DNA of 64,000 nucleotides. Source: Dimorphilus gyrociliatus (lineage: Eukaryota > Annelida > Polychaeta > Dinophilidae). The notes below the pieces were generated by a model. It made no database searches, was not told where the DNA came from, and saw only the letters and a program-made list of their open reading frames with translations. Positions 39,109-50,902 of the stretch are shown piece by piece (position 1 is the stretch's first letter; the number at the start of each line of letters is the position of its first letter). The position numbers and the translations under genes were made by a program. The DNA lies in assembly GCA_904063045.1 (NCBI GenBank), contig CAJFCJ010000006.1, positions 4,108,408 through 4,172,407 of the forward strand, written 5' to 3'.

Positions 39109-41742
39109 AATCTTTAAATTGGTTGCTAAAGGCTCGAGTTTCCGAGTGAAGCATTGTTATTTTTATTTTTGTGCCCTTTAACAGGTTGATGTTAGGAAGA
39201 CATCGGCAAAATGAGGAGCGCCTAGATGGCGCACAATTTCAAATTGGAGTAGTCGAAACTAAGTAATTAACACTTATTCTGGTCTTATAACAATGAAATA
39301 TATATCTGAAGTATTTCCATATTTAAAACCAAAGCTATATTAATCGGTTTATTTGAAATTCATTGAGAATAATAATCCTAAAATAAAGCTAATCCAAGGA
39401 ATTTCTTTTTTTTTTAAATTGGGAACAGAAAAGAATAAGGAGAAGGAAATAGAAAAAAAACAAAGCCCAGCTTTAAATCAAAACTGATTGAATCACGGCC
39501 GGAAGAGTTTTTAAGTATTTTTTTTTAAAACTACAAGTATGAGACATTAAAAAGTTAATTTTCCGCATAGCTGACATATTTCTTTATGATCAAAGCAACA
39601 GGTAAACAAAAATGTTTTTGTATAAGTTGGTTACAAACTGAATCACATTAATAAAAGAATTGAATGACTTTTGAAAAATAAGCTTTCTATATGTTTTTAT
39701 AAAATTTATGAATTCCATAGATATAGTAATAGAATGCTTATCGAATAACCAATCAACGACCTTCGAAAATTTAATTCGATTCTATTTAAAGAAGGGTGAA
39801 CATTATTAGGCTAACTAATTTTAGGGGCGCATTTTTTTCTAATAAGCTTAAATAAGTAGGTGCTAATATTATTAATTGGTTAATTTAAAGGTTTTATTAA
39901 AATAAGAATAAAAAAGAAAAAGGAATAACTTGTTTTATATCCTATTGAATTCCAATCTCAGAGTCATCAATTATTATTCAGAAAAGTGTTAAGCTTCCTG
40001 TTATTACGTCATAACAACTACTTGTCAGACTAGTAATTGTAACAGAAAACAGTTTAAAAGATCTTTAAAAGCGTTGAAAAGTGTAGACATATTAAAAAAA
40101 AACGGAAATTACAATTTGTTACGTTAGTATAATAATACCAATTATAAAATATTATTTATATTGATATAACACCTTTTCGTTCAAAAATAACTTATATAAG
40201 TAAAAAGTCAAAAGGTCAAAATACTTGAATACATAAATAAACGTAAGTATATAAAAGGGTAAATTGTTATTTATAAACAATTACTATGTACATAAAGGAA
40301 TTAATTAATAGGATTTCCTCCTCCTTACAATATCCTTATATTAATATATAATAAAATTATGTATGGAATGGAAAGAAGGTTGAGAAAAATAATTTAAAAA
40401 TAAATATATCATATTTATATACGATTCAAGTAAGAATATTGAAGAGTTTTTAATATTGTCTATAATCATATTCCTTTGTTAAATTATTTGACGTATGTAC
40501 AAGGATTTCAAAAGTCTACTTCAAAGAAACGAGCTCCTAGACCCTGAAGAGTAGACAGATAAGGTTTTACTTTATTTCAATGTTCTAAAAGTTTTTAATT
40601 TAAACAAAATGTTTTTCTTTCCATGGGGAATTTTCTCACATGAGTGATACTTAAACAGAAGGAGGACGTTAAGGTATAGCTCTTAGAAAGAATATGCACA
40701 CATCTGGCCGCCCTATTCTATTCAATGACTACACACTCTATAAGTTTATATTTAGTTGTTAATGAAATTATTAATGAGTAATTAATTTCTTTCGATTCAT
40801 TTCCATCTCCAATATATACGCCTGGTAAACTTCTACTCCATAGCTGCAGGAAAGTAACATTTGTGTAACTATAGTTACCGAATGATTTAAACAAACTATG
40901 TGTTATTGGTAAAACTTTTCAACTACAAAAAATTTCGATCTACTCTTGTTGACTACAACGTAACCTATACAGGAAATTAAAAGTTAGTTCAACTCTTATA
41001 CTGTATATCAACAAAAGATTGAAATATTCCGTGACAAACTGCAAAAGCACTTTATCAATTATCTTGATTAAATATTGTGATAGGCTAATTGGCGGAATAA
41101 GTATTTTAATTTGAAATGTAAAAGGTTAAAGGTAATTTACTTTGTACGTCTTCTCCTTCTTACCTTCTGATATTGAATTTCAATATGTTCTTTCTAATGC
41201 CAATTGAAATTAGTGAACGAGAAAGGTGAATGTTATTCTACCTGAATTGTTTTAGACTTAATAGTATAAAGTTTTTAGCAGTTATCACAACAGTTTCTAA
41301 ATATGTTTTATATAAAATATATTGTGAAATAAGGTTTTCATTATCTTGTATTAGTTTTATTCATTGGGTATTTCGTTGATGAAAAGAGGAGAATGTGTAA
41401 ATATAGGGATCCTTAAGGTTATAGAGGGGTTGAGAATTTTTAAATGCAAGAATTCTAACCCTTGAAACATTTCTTTGAAAACAAAAAATGTTGTTTATAT
41501 CACACACTATATCACGTGACTCCTCCAGGTAGAGTCATATACTTTTAGGCTGCTGTTGTTTTTGCTGTCTAAATGTCCTATTTATCAGTTTATAAATAAA
41601 TCTTATCATTTATTTTTAATACATTGGACGTTCTGTATCGTTATTTATTCATTACTCTAGATCTACTCAATTACGCAGAAAGGCGACTCAACAACAATAG
41701 AGAATCTCTCAAATTCGCAAAGTATTTTTATTCCGTGATATT
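39109..41742. promoter_or_regulatory. 2.6-kb gene desert between LanC-like and FMN reductase genes
   Basis: Divergent promoters of the flanking genes lie at its two ends. An AGATGGCGC (39224-39232) sits 116 bp upstream of the LanC-like ATG, and a TCACGTGAC E-box (about 41513-41521) about 220 bp upstream of the reductase ATG. The middle is AT-rich with no frame above background. Confidence 0.45.
39224..39232 (+). promoter_or_regulatory. AGATGGCGC motif (candidate CTCF-like site)
   Basis: Exact copy 116 bp upstream of the LanC-like start codon, in the promoter position. Confidence 0.35.
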
Positions 41743-42478
41743 ATGTCTGCAGCGAATAAACTGAAGGTCATCCTATTTCTTGGGTCTACAAGAGATAATC
41801 GTTATGGCGAAAGAGTTGGAATTTTTATGAAGAAGTTTTTAGAAGGAACGAACCACGATGTTACTTTGTTTGGTAAATACACAGTACACATCAAACAAGC
41901 TTAACTTGAGTAGGTATTGTTTGATTTTGTAGATCCGCTACATATGCCGTTTACTATGCTATCGAAACCCGTCTTTCACTACGGGCCCGAGAGGAAAGGA
42001 GCTCCTGAATGGTTAGTTGCCGCTGAAAATAAAATAAAGGAAGCGGATGCATTCGTCATTGTTACACCAGAATATAATCATTCGTTGCCGCCAGCTTTAA
42101 CGAACATGCTCGATCATTTTGGTAGCTCAGTTTACAGCTGGAAACCAAGCGCTATTGTGTGCTATTCTGCAGGTTCGCTCTCAAATCGAATCGTTTGATT
42201 TAGGGTCTAGACATGCTAATCAAATAATGTTTTGTTTACGTTCAGGTATCTATGGAGGCATGCGCGCAGCCATGCAAGCAAGAGCCCTTCTAGGAGAAAT
42301 TGGGGCATTAGCAATTTCAAATATATTCGGCATACCCCAAGTTATGAAGGCATTCGATGAGGCGGGTAATCCTCAAGATAGCCATATGGAAAGTGGTGCG
42401 AAAAAACTCATTACTCAATTAGATTGGTATGCCAATGCGTTGAAAAATCACCGCCAATCCGAAGGAATACCAAATTAA
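41743..42478 (+). CDS. NADPH-dependent FMN reductase / quinone reductase-like
   Basis: A flavodoxin-like enzyme predicted to use NAD(P)H and FMN to reduce flavins, quinones or azo compounds in the cytosol. Exons 41743..41872, 41933..42172 and 42246..42478 join in phase to 200 residues. The phosphate loop GSTRDNRYGERV (residues about 14-25) and TPEYNHSLPPALTNMLDHF (about 105-123) are signatures of the SsuE/Lot6p-type family. CYSAGIYGGMRAA follows, and the length is typical. No signal peptide. Both introns are short and carry normal GT-AG borders, so this is a resident gene and not a bacterial contaminant. It is tail-to-tail with DUOX. The substrate cannot be told from sequence. Confidence 0.88.
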
Positions 42479-42707
42479 TTTGATCAATTTCTTTACAATA
42501 CCTTCTTGATATTCTATAGTTTTTCACTTGTTTTAATGTGTTTGTGTGTGTTATTTTTTAGATCTCCTTCTAAAAAGTTCTAAAGACTAGAAACAAATTA
42601 AAGTAAACTTTGAATGTAAAAGCAAGATATTTATTGTGTAAAATTTTTGTCGATTGATTTTAAAGTGTAAATTAACACTCTTAAATAGAATGATTGAATA
42701 TATAAAT

Positions 42708-45700
42708 TTAGAAGTTGTCATATAAATGACAAAAGTTCGGATTTCCTTTGATTCTGGAAACTCTATGGCAACTCTTATCAATAGTTCTGCTTAAACCTGG
42801 TGGTCCGCATGAGAAAACTCCAATTTGTTTGCAATTCATAGCAGATAGTGCGATATTGTTGAATAGTTTTTCAAAATTGGGTCTGCCAAAATGAGTTCTT
42901 GCTTTTAAGCCCGTTATAAGACTTTTGTTGGTACTTTTTCTTGCAGCATCCTCGCAAACGAACTATCGAAAGGACAAAGAAGATTGATTAATAACATTAA
43001 TTATTAACTTGTAAAGAGAGAAAGAGGAAGAGCTAAAGTAAATCTATAAAATCCCTTACAAGGAAAGAAGTTCTCAGATCGTATTGGTCGTAAAATTGAG
43101 TAATGAATATGTTAATATCAAGAATATTCTTAACGTCATTCTCCTCACATTCCTTAAACATGTCGAGGATCCATTCAGATTGATATTGAGATGACGTAAC
43201 CCAAATAATATGCACTTTTTTACACTTGATATGCTGACCAAGTTTAGACTTGTATACGAGATCCTTAATGACTGATGAATAGGGCGTTATTCCCACGCCA
43301 CCAGCAATCAAGACGCATACTTCGTGTCCTTTCCAATATTCGTGAGGCCCTCCGTAAGGGCCATCAACTATAACTGGCGGATATTCACTTGAATCGCAAT
43401 CGAATATAACCGGTAATTGATAAGTCCATGGTCCAACAGATCTAATATGTAAATGTATAGTTGGTTCATGAGGAGCTGAACTTATTGTAAAAGGATGATA
43501 AGATTCTCCAATTTTTGGACAATTAAGATAAACGTATTGTCCTGATCTGTAGGAAAAGTTCGGTGGCTTTTTGATCTCTAATTTAAGGACGTCTGTTAAA
43601 CAAAACATTCAAAAGAGAATTATAAACAAAGATGTCATTTTCAATTACAATTTCAATATTTATTCGTAACCCTTACTTGATGGCAGATGGTCGCATTTTA
43701 ATACCATTGTCGCCCTCTGACGTTTTGTTAGAGCAACTGTCTTGTCAAGTGCAAATATGATTGCTGGTCCACTAGAGAATGAATATCATAAAAATTAATA
43801 AAATTTATGTGAGCAATTACGCGTATTTTATCAAATTACCATAAATAATAGGGAAAATAAGGATTTTGAACTATCTTACTTACACCGTGGAGTATAGTAA
43901 GAAAATATAATAAATAGATAAGCTTATGAGTATTCCAGAAGAGGGCAAAGCAATGTCTCCTTACTGGAGTTACTGCAAAGATATAGATAATAGATACGAT
44001 AATGCATAAAAGAATTCCAGTTATTCCAATTAAATTTTCGAACAACCAAAATTTCATTGCAGTTTCAAGATTATCTTTGAAGACTAATTCATCAAATACA
44101 CATAGGGCGTCAAACGGTTGAGTTGCTAAATTATATAAGTTAAAGCAATAGCCCAAAACGTGCATGATTGTAAAATAAACTGCTGTCCAGGCGCAAACCT
44201 TATGAAATGGAACTGCACTATCAATTGGCAGGAAATGCCGTACAAACGTATCTCTAAGAAATGTTAAAGTATTCCTGCACATAGTCAAAGGTAATAAACA
44301 ATAAGTAAAGCTCATTGCGGCAGCGGCACCCCTTGTAACACAAATTCCATAGCTCATTATATTCAATAATCCCTTATGTTTCTCCGAAACAAGATAATAG
44401 TAGAATCTTTCAGCAAAGACTACAGCAGTAACACCAAAAAATAGTAAGAGGTAGAAGATATGTTGTCGTTTATTCTCAATAAAATGTCTAAAACGTATAA
44501 ATGTACGTTTGGTGTACTTCATACGTATAGTTGAATATACAACAGATCTAAATCTTTCTTCCAGCGTTTTAGATTTATCGCTTATCAATGATTTTGATCT
44601 CATTCTCCTATGTAAACCACTTTTCTTATTCTTATCTAATAAGGTTAAACTAGCATTTGTTAAATTTGGAAAAACCTCTTGAAATTCTTGAATTGTAACA
44701 TCTGTCTTATCTTGACCAAATAATTCAACTACTAAATTGTTTGTCTCCTCCTCATCTACTTCTCTTGCAACCGACAACTCCATTAAGGATTTTATTAAAC
44801 TTTTTAATTCATCTTGCGTTAAACAACCATCACTATCGTAATCGTACATATCGAACAAAACCTTCATTTTTTCAGGATTCGTTTCGTCGCATAATACACT
44901 TATTAAGTCTAATATACAGCTTAAACTTAGAAATTCTCCACCATCCGAATCGTTGCAATTACCACCAAATCTAAATAGACGCTTTATAAATTCGCAATCA
45001 GCTCTCATGCCTAAATTTTCGGCAAGTTCACTCCTACAAAGGTGCATTCTCTCCTTTACATCGTTCGAAACTCCCGTTTCTTCTAAATCTTTCATAAAGC
45101 AATTTTTAAATGCTATAGTTAAAGTTCGTTTTCTTTCCTCGTTACTAATAAACGTATCGAATACTTTCGACATTGCAACTTGAACATACGAAAATTCCAT
45201 ATTAGGAAATTCTTTTAGCTTTGCTTTGAACGATTCAACCAATTCTCTTCTTTGTTCTAAAGATTCGAATAATAAATAAACATCATTACAAGTGAATGAT
45301 TTTAAATATAATCCGCAATGGCCGTAAGTATTAGTCTCTGTTAGACATATTTGATCGTGTCCAACATTAATGGCAATCTTTCTAACCAACTTCCTCTTTT
45401 CATTATATAATTTCATCTCTAATTGCTTGTCACTGTTTAATAATAAATTAATAGTGACTGGTCTCTGATGTTGTTGATTGACGCATTCGTAACCGTCCAA
45501 TTGTCCAATACCCCTTATAGATTTCTCAATCTCTATCATTTTATTAATATTTCTCGCCTTAGATCTTTTAAAATATTTAACTAAGACAAAAGCAATGAAA
45601 CCAAGAATAAAGGGAAATGTGAATAGAAAGGCAAAAGAGATAATATAATAGATTTCACTATTCTTAAAGTAATCGTAATTTTCATGCTGGAAGCATTTTT

Positions 45701-48095
45701 CAAGTTTTTCAGATATAAGTATCTCCTGTTGAGGACAGGGATCACTGGTATTAAAATAGAAAACATTTTCCTGATAGTCTTTATCGTCTAAACCATTTGA
45801 CACTTGAGCTAAAATATCGCTAAATTTTAATGATTTTATCTTTTCAATTTCGTCATTGTCGAATAAATGATTATCTTTATTTTCGAACCAAAATCTATCG
45901 CCATTTCTTAATCTTAAAAATTGATCTTTTATTATTGTTTTAAAAGTGTTACCAATTTCACCAGAATTACCATTCTCCAACAATGCACCAACAACAGTAT
46001 CAAAATGATCAAAATTACCATTGTATGTAGCATTTAATACATCATATACATCCAATCGGTTAATGTTTTGAAGGAAGCTTCTAAAATCCTTATACTGTGT
46101 AAGATTTAATGACTTTTTTATGTGATTAAAATCTGTGAGACCTATATCTCTAGCTAATAATATTGATATAGTCAATGCATCCTGACGAGAGCTGTGTAAA
46201 GGACCATGCCAACAGTTTATAACGTCCTCGACAAATTTATCATCTAGTTTTTCAGCTATTTGTGAACACATTCCAAGTAAAATATTCTCTAATCCTTTTT
46301 GATTTATTAAATTTTGGGAATCCCAATAGGTATTGCAAAAACGCTGGGGTTTACCTATAAGATTGCATTTATTATCCCTTATAATAAAGGCAGTTGGCAG
46401 CATATTTAACCAGAATCTTATAGCTACTGCAAAATCATTTGTAACCTCGTTAATTTTCTCTCCATCGTACGCTTCGTATGCCGGTACAGGCTCATTTAAT
46501 AAAGCAGGTAGCCATTCATAGAATATAACATTTTGCAATGCTGCTATTGTTCTTATTCTGGCCCCTTGAAATAGATCTTCGTCCGACCAATTCGAATGAG
46601 CAGTTTCTAAACGTCGTGCAACTAAATTATGGTAACGAAACCATACAATTGAAATAGCCAATAGTGGAGGATTCTCATGACCATTCCTATTACCGATAGC
46701 TATCGAAAGAATTAAAGGGCTTTTAATAAAGAAAATGAAATTCTCTCTCTCTCTCTCTGTTTTTTTTGGACACTGAGCTTTGAAGATTAAAAAAAAATAA
46801 ATCAATTTTGATAACCTAAAGAGAGTTGGATAAGTTTATATAAAAAAAAATCCAATGAAATATAATTGCTTTATTCTCTCGATAACGTAGTTTTGTTTTG
46901 ACAACAGCAATAGCTATTTACGAAGGTCTATTACCTTTATAAAAAGGTAAGTGTACCTTGGAACAGTGGAAGGGTTTAATATTAAAGTTTTGTTGTCTTC
47001 AATAATTCTTCAATTGATAATAGTAAAGGCCAATCACTGCTAACAAGGTTAAGATTTCCATTTATAAAAAATACTAGTTAAGAGCCTATAATTGATTGAA
47101 AGATATGAATATTAATATATTTTACTTAGGTATTGTACAGTTGGTATTTGTGGTTTTTTTTTGTTTTAGCCCAGTGCCAAATTATTTAATGTTAACAGGA
47201 AGAAATATATTCAAAGTTATAAAGTTAATTACCCCATAAGGCAGATAGTTTCGATTTGATTTTTGTCCGATAGGATTCACGATTTCGTAAGGGTATACCT
47301 TTTACATTCAGACAAGGTTCTCCAAATTTTTCTTCGCAGAGTCTCCCTCCTTTATATTCTCGAAGACAGTTATTCCATATTTCATACGAACCATAGATAG
47401 CACTTCCATCAATCCACGACGTTACCTGATTTGGATGACATCTTGTATGATAGCGAAAGGATTTGTAGTGAACTCGGATATATGGCAAGTATTTAAAGTT
47501 TGAAGCGTAAAGTTTATCGTTTTTGGCTAATTTGATCTTTTCCACTTCATTCGGGCAAGAATTTTCATCAATATCCACAATCTCGTTTTGAACAAATTGT
47601 GCTGTTATTTATACAATTATATAAAAGTATTAACAAAAGCTTATACTAAAAGTTCCATATAGATTACAACTCACAGAATATAGCGAATAGTAAAGTTCGA
47701 TTTCTAACATCTAAAGTTCCAGAGTTTGTTTGAAAAATAGCATTTGAAATTAAACGAGGATTAGGTTCACTAATATCCCGTTCCTCTTCGTTAATATGCG
47801 CTTTCATAAATTTCTTCCAAAGAGGATTTCCTGTATACATAAAACAATAAAGATATTTAATAAATACCCTATAATTAATGAAAAAACTTACCTTTAGATC
47901 CAGAATTAGGTGCAAACAGATTATTATACCAACCGCTAAATGATAAAGTAGCAGCTTTTTCATTTAGTGTTTCCACACTCCAAATATCTATTAAATTTAA
48001 AATAAAATTAGATATATTTACTGATGTGAAACTGCTAAAAAATAATTACCAATTATAAAGAGTAAGAAAAGCAGAGTTGGTGCCCGAAACGGCAT
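42708..48095 (-). CDS. DUOX: Dual oxidase
   Basis: Membrane NADPH oxidase that produces extracellular H2O2 for barrier defence or matrix cross-linking. Minus-strand exons: 48050..48095, 47892..47987, 47675..47830, 47233..47601, 43840..46699, 43677..43771, 43060..43592, 42708..42962; phases agree, 1,469 residues (human about 1,550). Order: signal peptide (MPFRAPTLLFLLFII), peroxidase-homology ectodomain (SGWYNNLF, NQVTSWIDGSAIYGS, FRYHN, YEWLPALL), first TM near 570, a canonical EF-hand (DYDSDGCLTQDE, about 840), then the NOX core with two His pairs in helices (FHK, MHVLGY; NTHK, ILHG), FAD motif HPFTISSAP, and NADPH motifs GGVGITP and CGPPG, ending in NF. A 2,860-nt exon replaces many ancestral exons. 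It is head-to-head with DUOXA. Confidence 0.97.
46700..47232 (-). other. Long DUOX intron with CT microsatellite
   Basis: A 533-nt intron. A (CT)n run at about 46741-46757 and poly-T tracts are present. No exon predicted inside; an apparent N-terminal extension of the frame into this intron is intron read-through. Confidence 0.6.
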
Positions 48096-49014
48096 TTTAC
48101 TGTCAACTGAATATTCTCCGCCAATTATTTTTGGCTCTAAGAAGTTAGTTTATTAAAAGTACTCACTTTTCTTTTTTTTTTTACCAAACAGAGAGAGAGA
48201 GGGGAATGTACTTTAAGTAAGAGTAAAAAACCAAATAAAAACAACTAAAACTAATTATTTTAGTATAGGTGGAGTGTTTTGAAAAAGGATCGGGTTAAGA
48301 TGAAAAGGGAGGGGTAGAAAAATACTGCTCCGTATTGTTTGATATAAAAAGTATCTGTATACACGTTTAGGCGTATTTACAAAAACCAAGGAGGCAGAGA
48401 GTGTAAGATAGATTGATAGATTGATAGATGGGTAGGTAGATAGATATGGAAGAGTTGAGGAAGAGTCAGAAGTGAATGAATGAATGGCTGATTTAATAAT
48501 AAGAAATACTATATAATCTATATATACAAATATAATATAATTAATATATATATCGCATCTAATAGCGTATTAGCGTATTGAATAAATAGTGAACTAAATT
48601 TTACCTCTATTCTTTCTTTCAATTTCGAATTGATTCAAGACTACTATTTTTTATTGTAGTTTAAAAAGTTACTTTTCTCGATAAATGCAATATCGTTTTA
48701 CAGCAGTAGATTGGGACACCTATATAATCTATACACTGTGTACATATTGTATGTAATACTATAATCAATTATTGCTAAGTGTTTGACTGATTTCAATTTA
48801 CTTTAGTTGAGTAATAACTGTTTGATATCTACTCGATAGCCAATTTACATAGAGCAAAAAGGAGCAAACAGTCGCCAGATTGTTAGCAATAATATAGGAC
48901 GCCCCAAAAATACTTCTTCCCTTTTAAAGGGTATGTATATTCGTATCGTGATTATGCTTGTATAGCTTAGGAGAAAATGAACGTTTTTAAAGGATATTTT
49001 TTCTTCGTTAGATC
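48096..49014. promoter_or_regulatory. Shared divergent promoter region of DUOX and DUOXA
   Basis: 919 bp separate the two start codons. The segment holds a GATA/GATTGATA-type simple repeat (about 48406-48448), which offers many GATA-factor cores, and AT-rich tracts. A TTCTTCGTTAG directly before the DUOXA ATG may be a 5'-UTR splice acceptor. Confidence 0.55.
48406..48448. repeat. GATA/GATT microsatellite
   Basis: Imperfect GATAGATT and GGTAGATA units between DUOX and DUOXA. Confidence 0.75.
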
Positions 49015-50263
49015 ATGACTTGGTTTGACGCTTTTAGGAGTCATAAGGAGCCTAGTTGGTTCGAACTCAAGGATGTTGAAATGGTCGATGTAAAATTTCT
49101 TGCAATCATACTAGTTGGATCTTTGTCAGCTGTAGCAATAATAATGTTGGTTATTGGGACAAAGGGAAAAGAGGTTTATGAAGTGATTTATAATTTTGTT
49201 CTAAATAGCATTGAATTTTAATTATATTATAGAAGTGGATGACATTTCTTAAAGCTTTTCTATCATTATTTTGTGGAAGTGCTATTCTCAGTAAGATCCG
49301 TTAATTAGCTAAAGTAACTATTTCTATTGTAAATTGTTTAACTAAAACGGTTTTTTTGGTCACTTTCTACCTTTACAGTATCGCTAACTAGTAATTGTTG
49401 GATGACGGGAAGAGTTAAAGCGGTTGGTCAGTATATACCTATGTGCGATCTGTTAAATGTCGATGGAAGCGTAACAGTATCGGTTGGCCTTAAAATGGTT
49501 GATGTTCGATTGAAGGGCAAAGTAAAAATGGGTGAAGATGTTTCTGATATTGTAGATCATAGAGAAACAATAACGTGGAAATCTGGTATTATAAAAAATT
49601 AATTAATTATATAAAATTCTTTCTGTATCTTTATAATTAAAACGATTATAAAATTTTCCCACTTATTAGTTGAAGATCCCAGTTTGCTGTATTTAAGTGC
49701 CTATAGTAATTCGAAACCGGTTGCAATTATTAAAATTCTTGAATACTTTAGCATTGATGCGGGAGAATTAAGATGGATGAGAGATATAAGATTAGCTGGT
49801 AATTTCGTAAGGGTGCTAATTTGGAGTTCTCTTGTTTCCTGGCTCATGGCTAATATTTATTTAGTTTATATTTTAAAATATGGAACATTTATGGGAACAT
49901 TAACTGGTATACTGATGTCAGGATCATGTTGCTTATATCATCTACTGCAGCCAAGACATGAACTACTCCTACCTGTAGATGGAACTATAGTGGGGTTGCA
50001 ATATGGTTGGTGCTATTGGTTTACCCTAAGTGCAGGTAATAAAAAAAATATATAGTGCATTCTATTAATTACGTAATAAATTACTAATAAGAAAATTGTT
50101 TTTTCTCCTCTTTTTCTTCTTTGCAACTATAGGTATCTTAACTCTTATTTGTTGTGTAATTGCGCAAATATTTTGGGCAATTTATCCTTACAAATCACAT
50201 ATGTGGATGTCGATGTATGAACAAGTACTTGTAAAAGAAGCTGAAAATTTTGAAAAGGATTAA
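49015..50263 (+). CDS. DUOXA: Dual oxidase maturation factor
   Basis: DUOXA is the ER partner that allows DUOX to fold, exit the ER and work at the plasma membrane. Exons 49015..49173, 49233..49290, 49379..49585, 49670..50035 and 50133..50263 join in phase to 306 residues (vertebrate about 340). The pattern matches the family: a short N-terminus, TM1 (about 27-47), a basic turn GTKGKEK, TM2, and a large extracellular loop with VGLKMVDVRLKG. This loop aligns with the vertebrate GVNITLTGTP segment and is followed by an ITWK motif. Then come RLAGNFVRVLIW, three more membrane helices and a short acidic tail. Head-to-head position with DUOX strongly supports the call. Confidence 0.94.
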
Positions 50264-50363
50264 CAATACTAAGAGTTAACAGAATAATATTAATATTATA
50301 AAAGTTTTAAAGAGAGAAAAATAATAATATTATTAATAATAAAGACAAAATATTAAAAATCAG

Positions 50364-50410
50364 GCATGCATACATACGTACATACATACATTCATAACAT
50401 ACATTCATAT
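50364..50410. repeat. CATA microsatellite
   Basis: Imperfect ACAT/CATA tetranucleotide units. Confidence 0.75.
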
Positions 50411-50660
50411 TGTATATATAAACAGAAAACAGGAAAAACAAGGACAAAATATAAGCGTTAAACTTTAAAGAAAAATAATTTATATGTAAAGATATGACTT
50501 CATCTTTGTTTCTTCAGTAAACAGAGAAAAAGTATAAATTTCTGTCTCTTTTTTTTATTGCTACTATTTTAGTTGATAAATTAAGGTATTGTAAACAATA
50601 AACATTCTGTATTTATCGTTTTATGTGCGGCTCTATCAAACTACTATAATATATATATGT

Positions 50661-50727
50661 GGAGAAAAAGGGAGGGGGATGGGATGGGAGGATTGGGTTG
50701 GAGAGAGAATGAGAGAGAGAGAGAGAT
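50661..50727. repeat. Purine-rich GGGA/GA tract
   Basis: A strand-asymmetric purine run: G-rich GGGATGGGA units followed by a (GA)n repeat. Confidence 0.75.
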
Positions 50728-50902
50728 AAAAAGTGACTTGTATGTACAATCAGGTCAATAGTTTATTTTTTTTACGATTTTAGAATTCTTTTTAATAAAC
50801 CATTTTTAAATCTTAGCTATTAAAAATATTGTTTTTTTTTTCTATTTTCTAAAAATAGAACAGTACTTAAAGACCTTAATTATGTAATCGCCATATTTAT
50901 TG

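Larger units (their letters stand above)
50264..50902. other. Convergent 3' region with simple repeats
   Basis: Between the DUOXA stop and the receptor gene stop. It contains a CATA microsatellite (about 50364-50410) and a GGGA/GA-rich block (about 50661-50727). AT-rich otherwise; probable 3' UTRs. Confidence 0.6.

Noticed and set aside
42587-42781. 64-codon minus frame at the DUOX 3' end
   Set aside because: Overlaps the last DUOX exon in another frame, plus 3' UTR; no independent support.
46700-46805. Apparent N-terminal Met and 35 residues in front of the large DUOX exon
   Set aside because: They lie in the intron. A clean acceptor at 46699 joins in phase to the preceding peroxidase-domain exon.
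48096-50263. Possibility that the DUOXA call is a generic small membrane protein
   Set aside because: Number and spacing of helices, the loop motif and head-to-head position with DUOX fit DUOXA and no other family I know.
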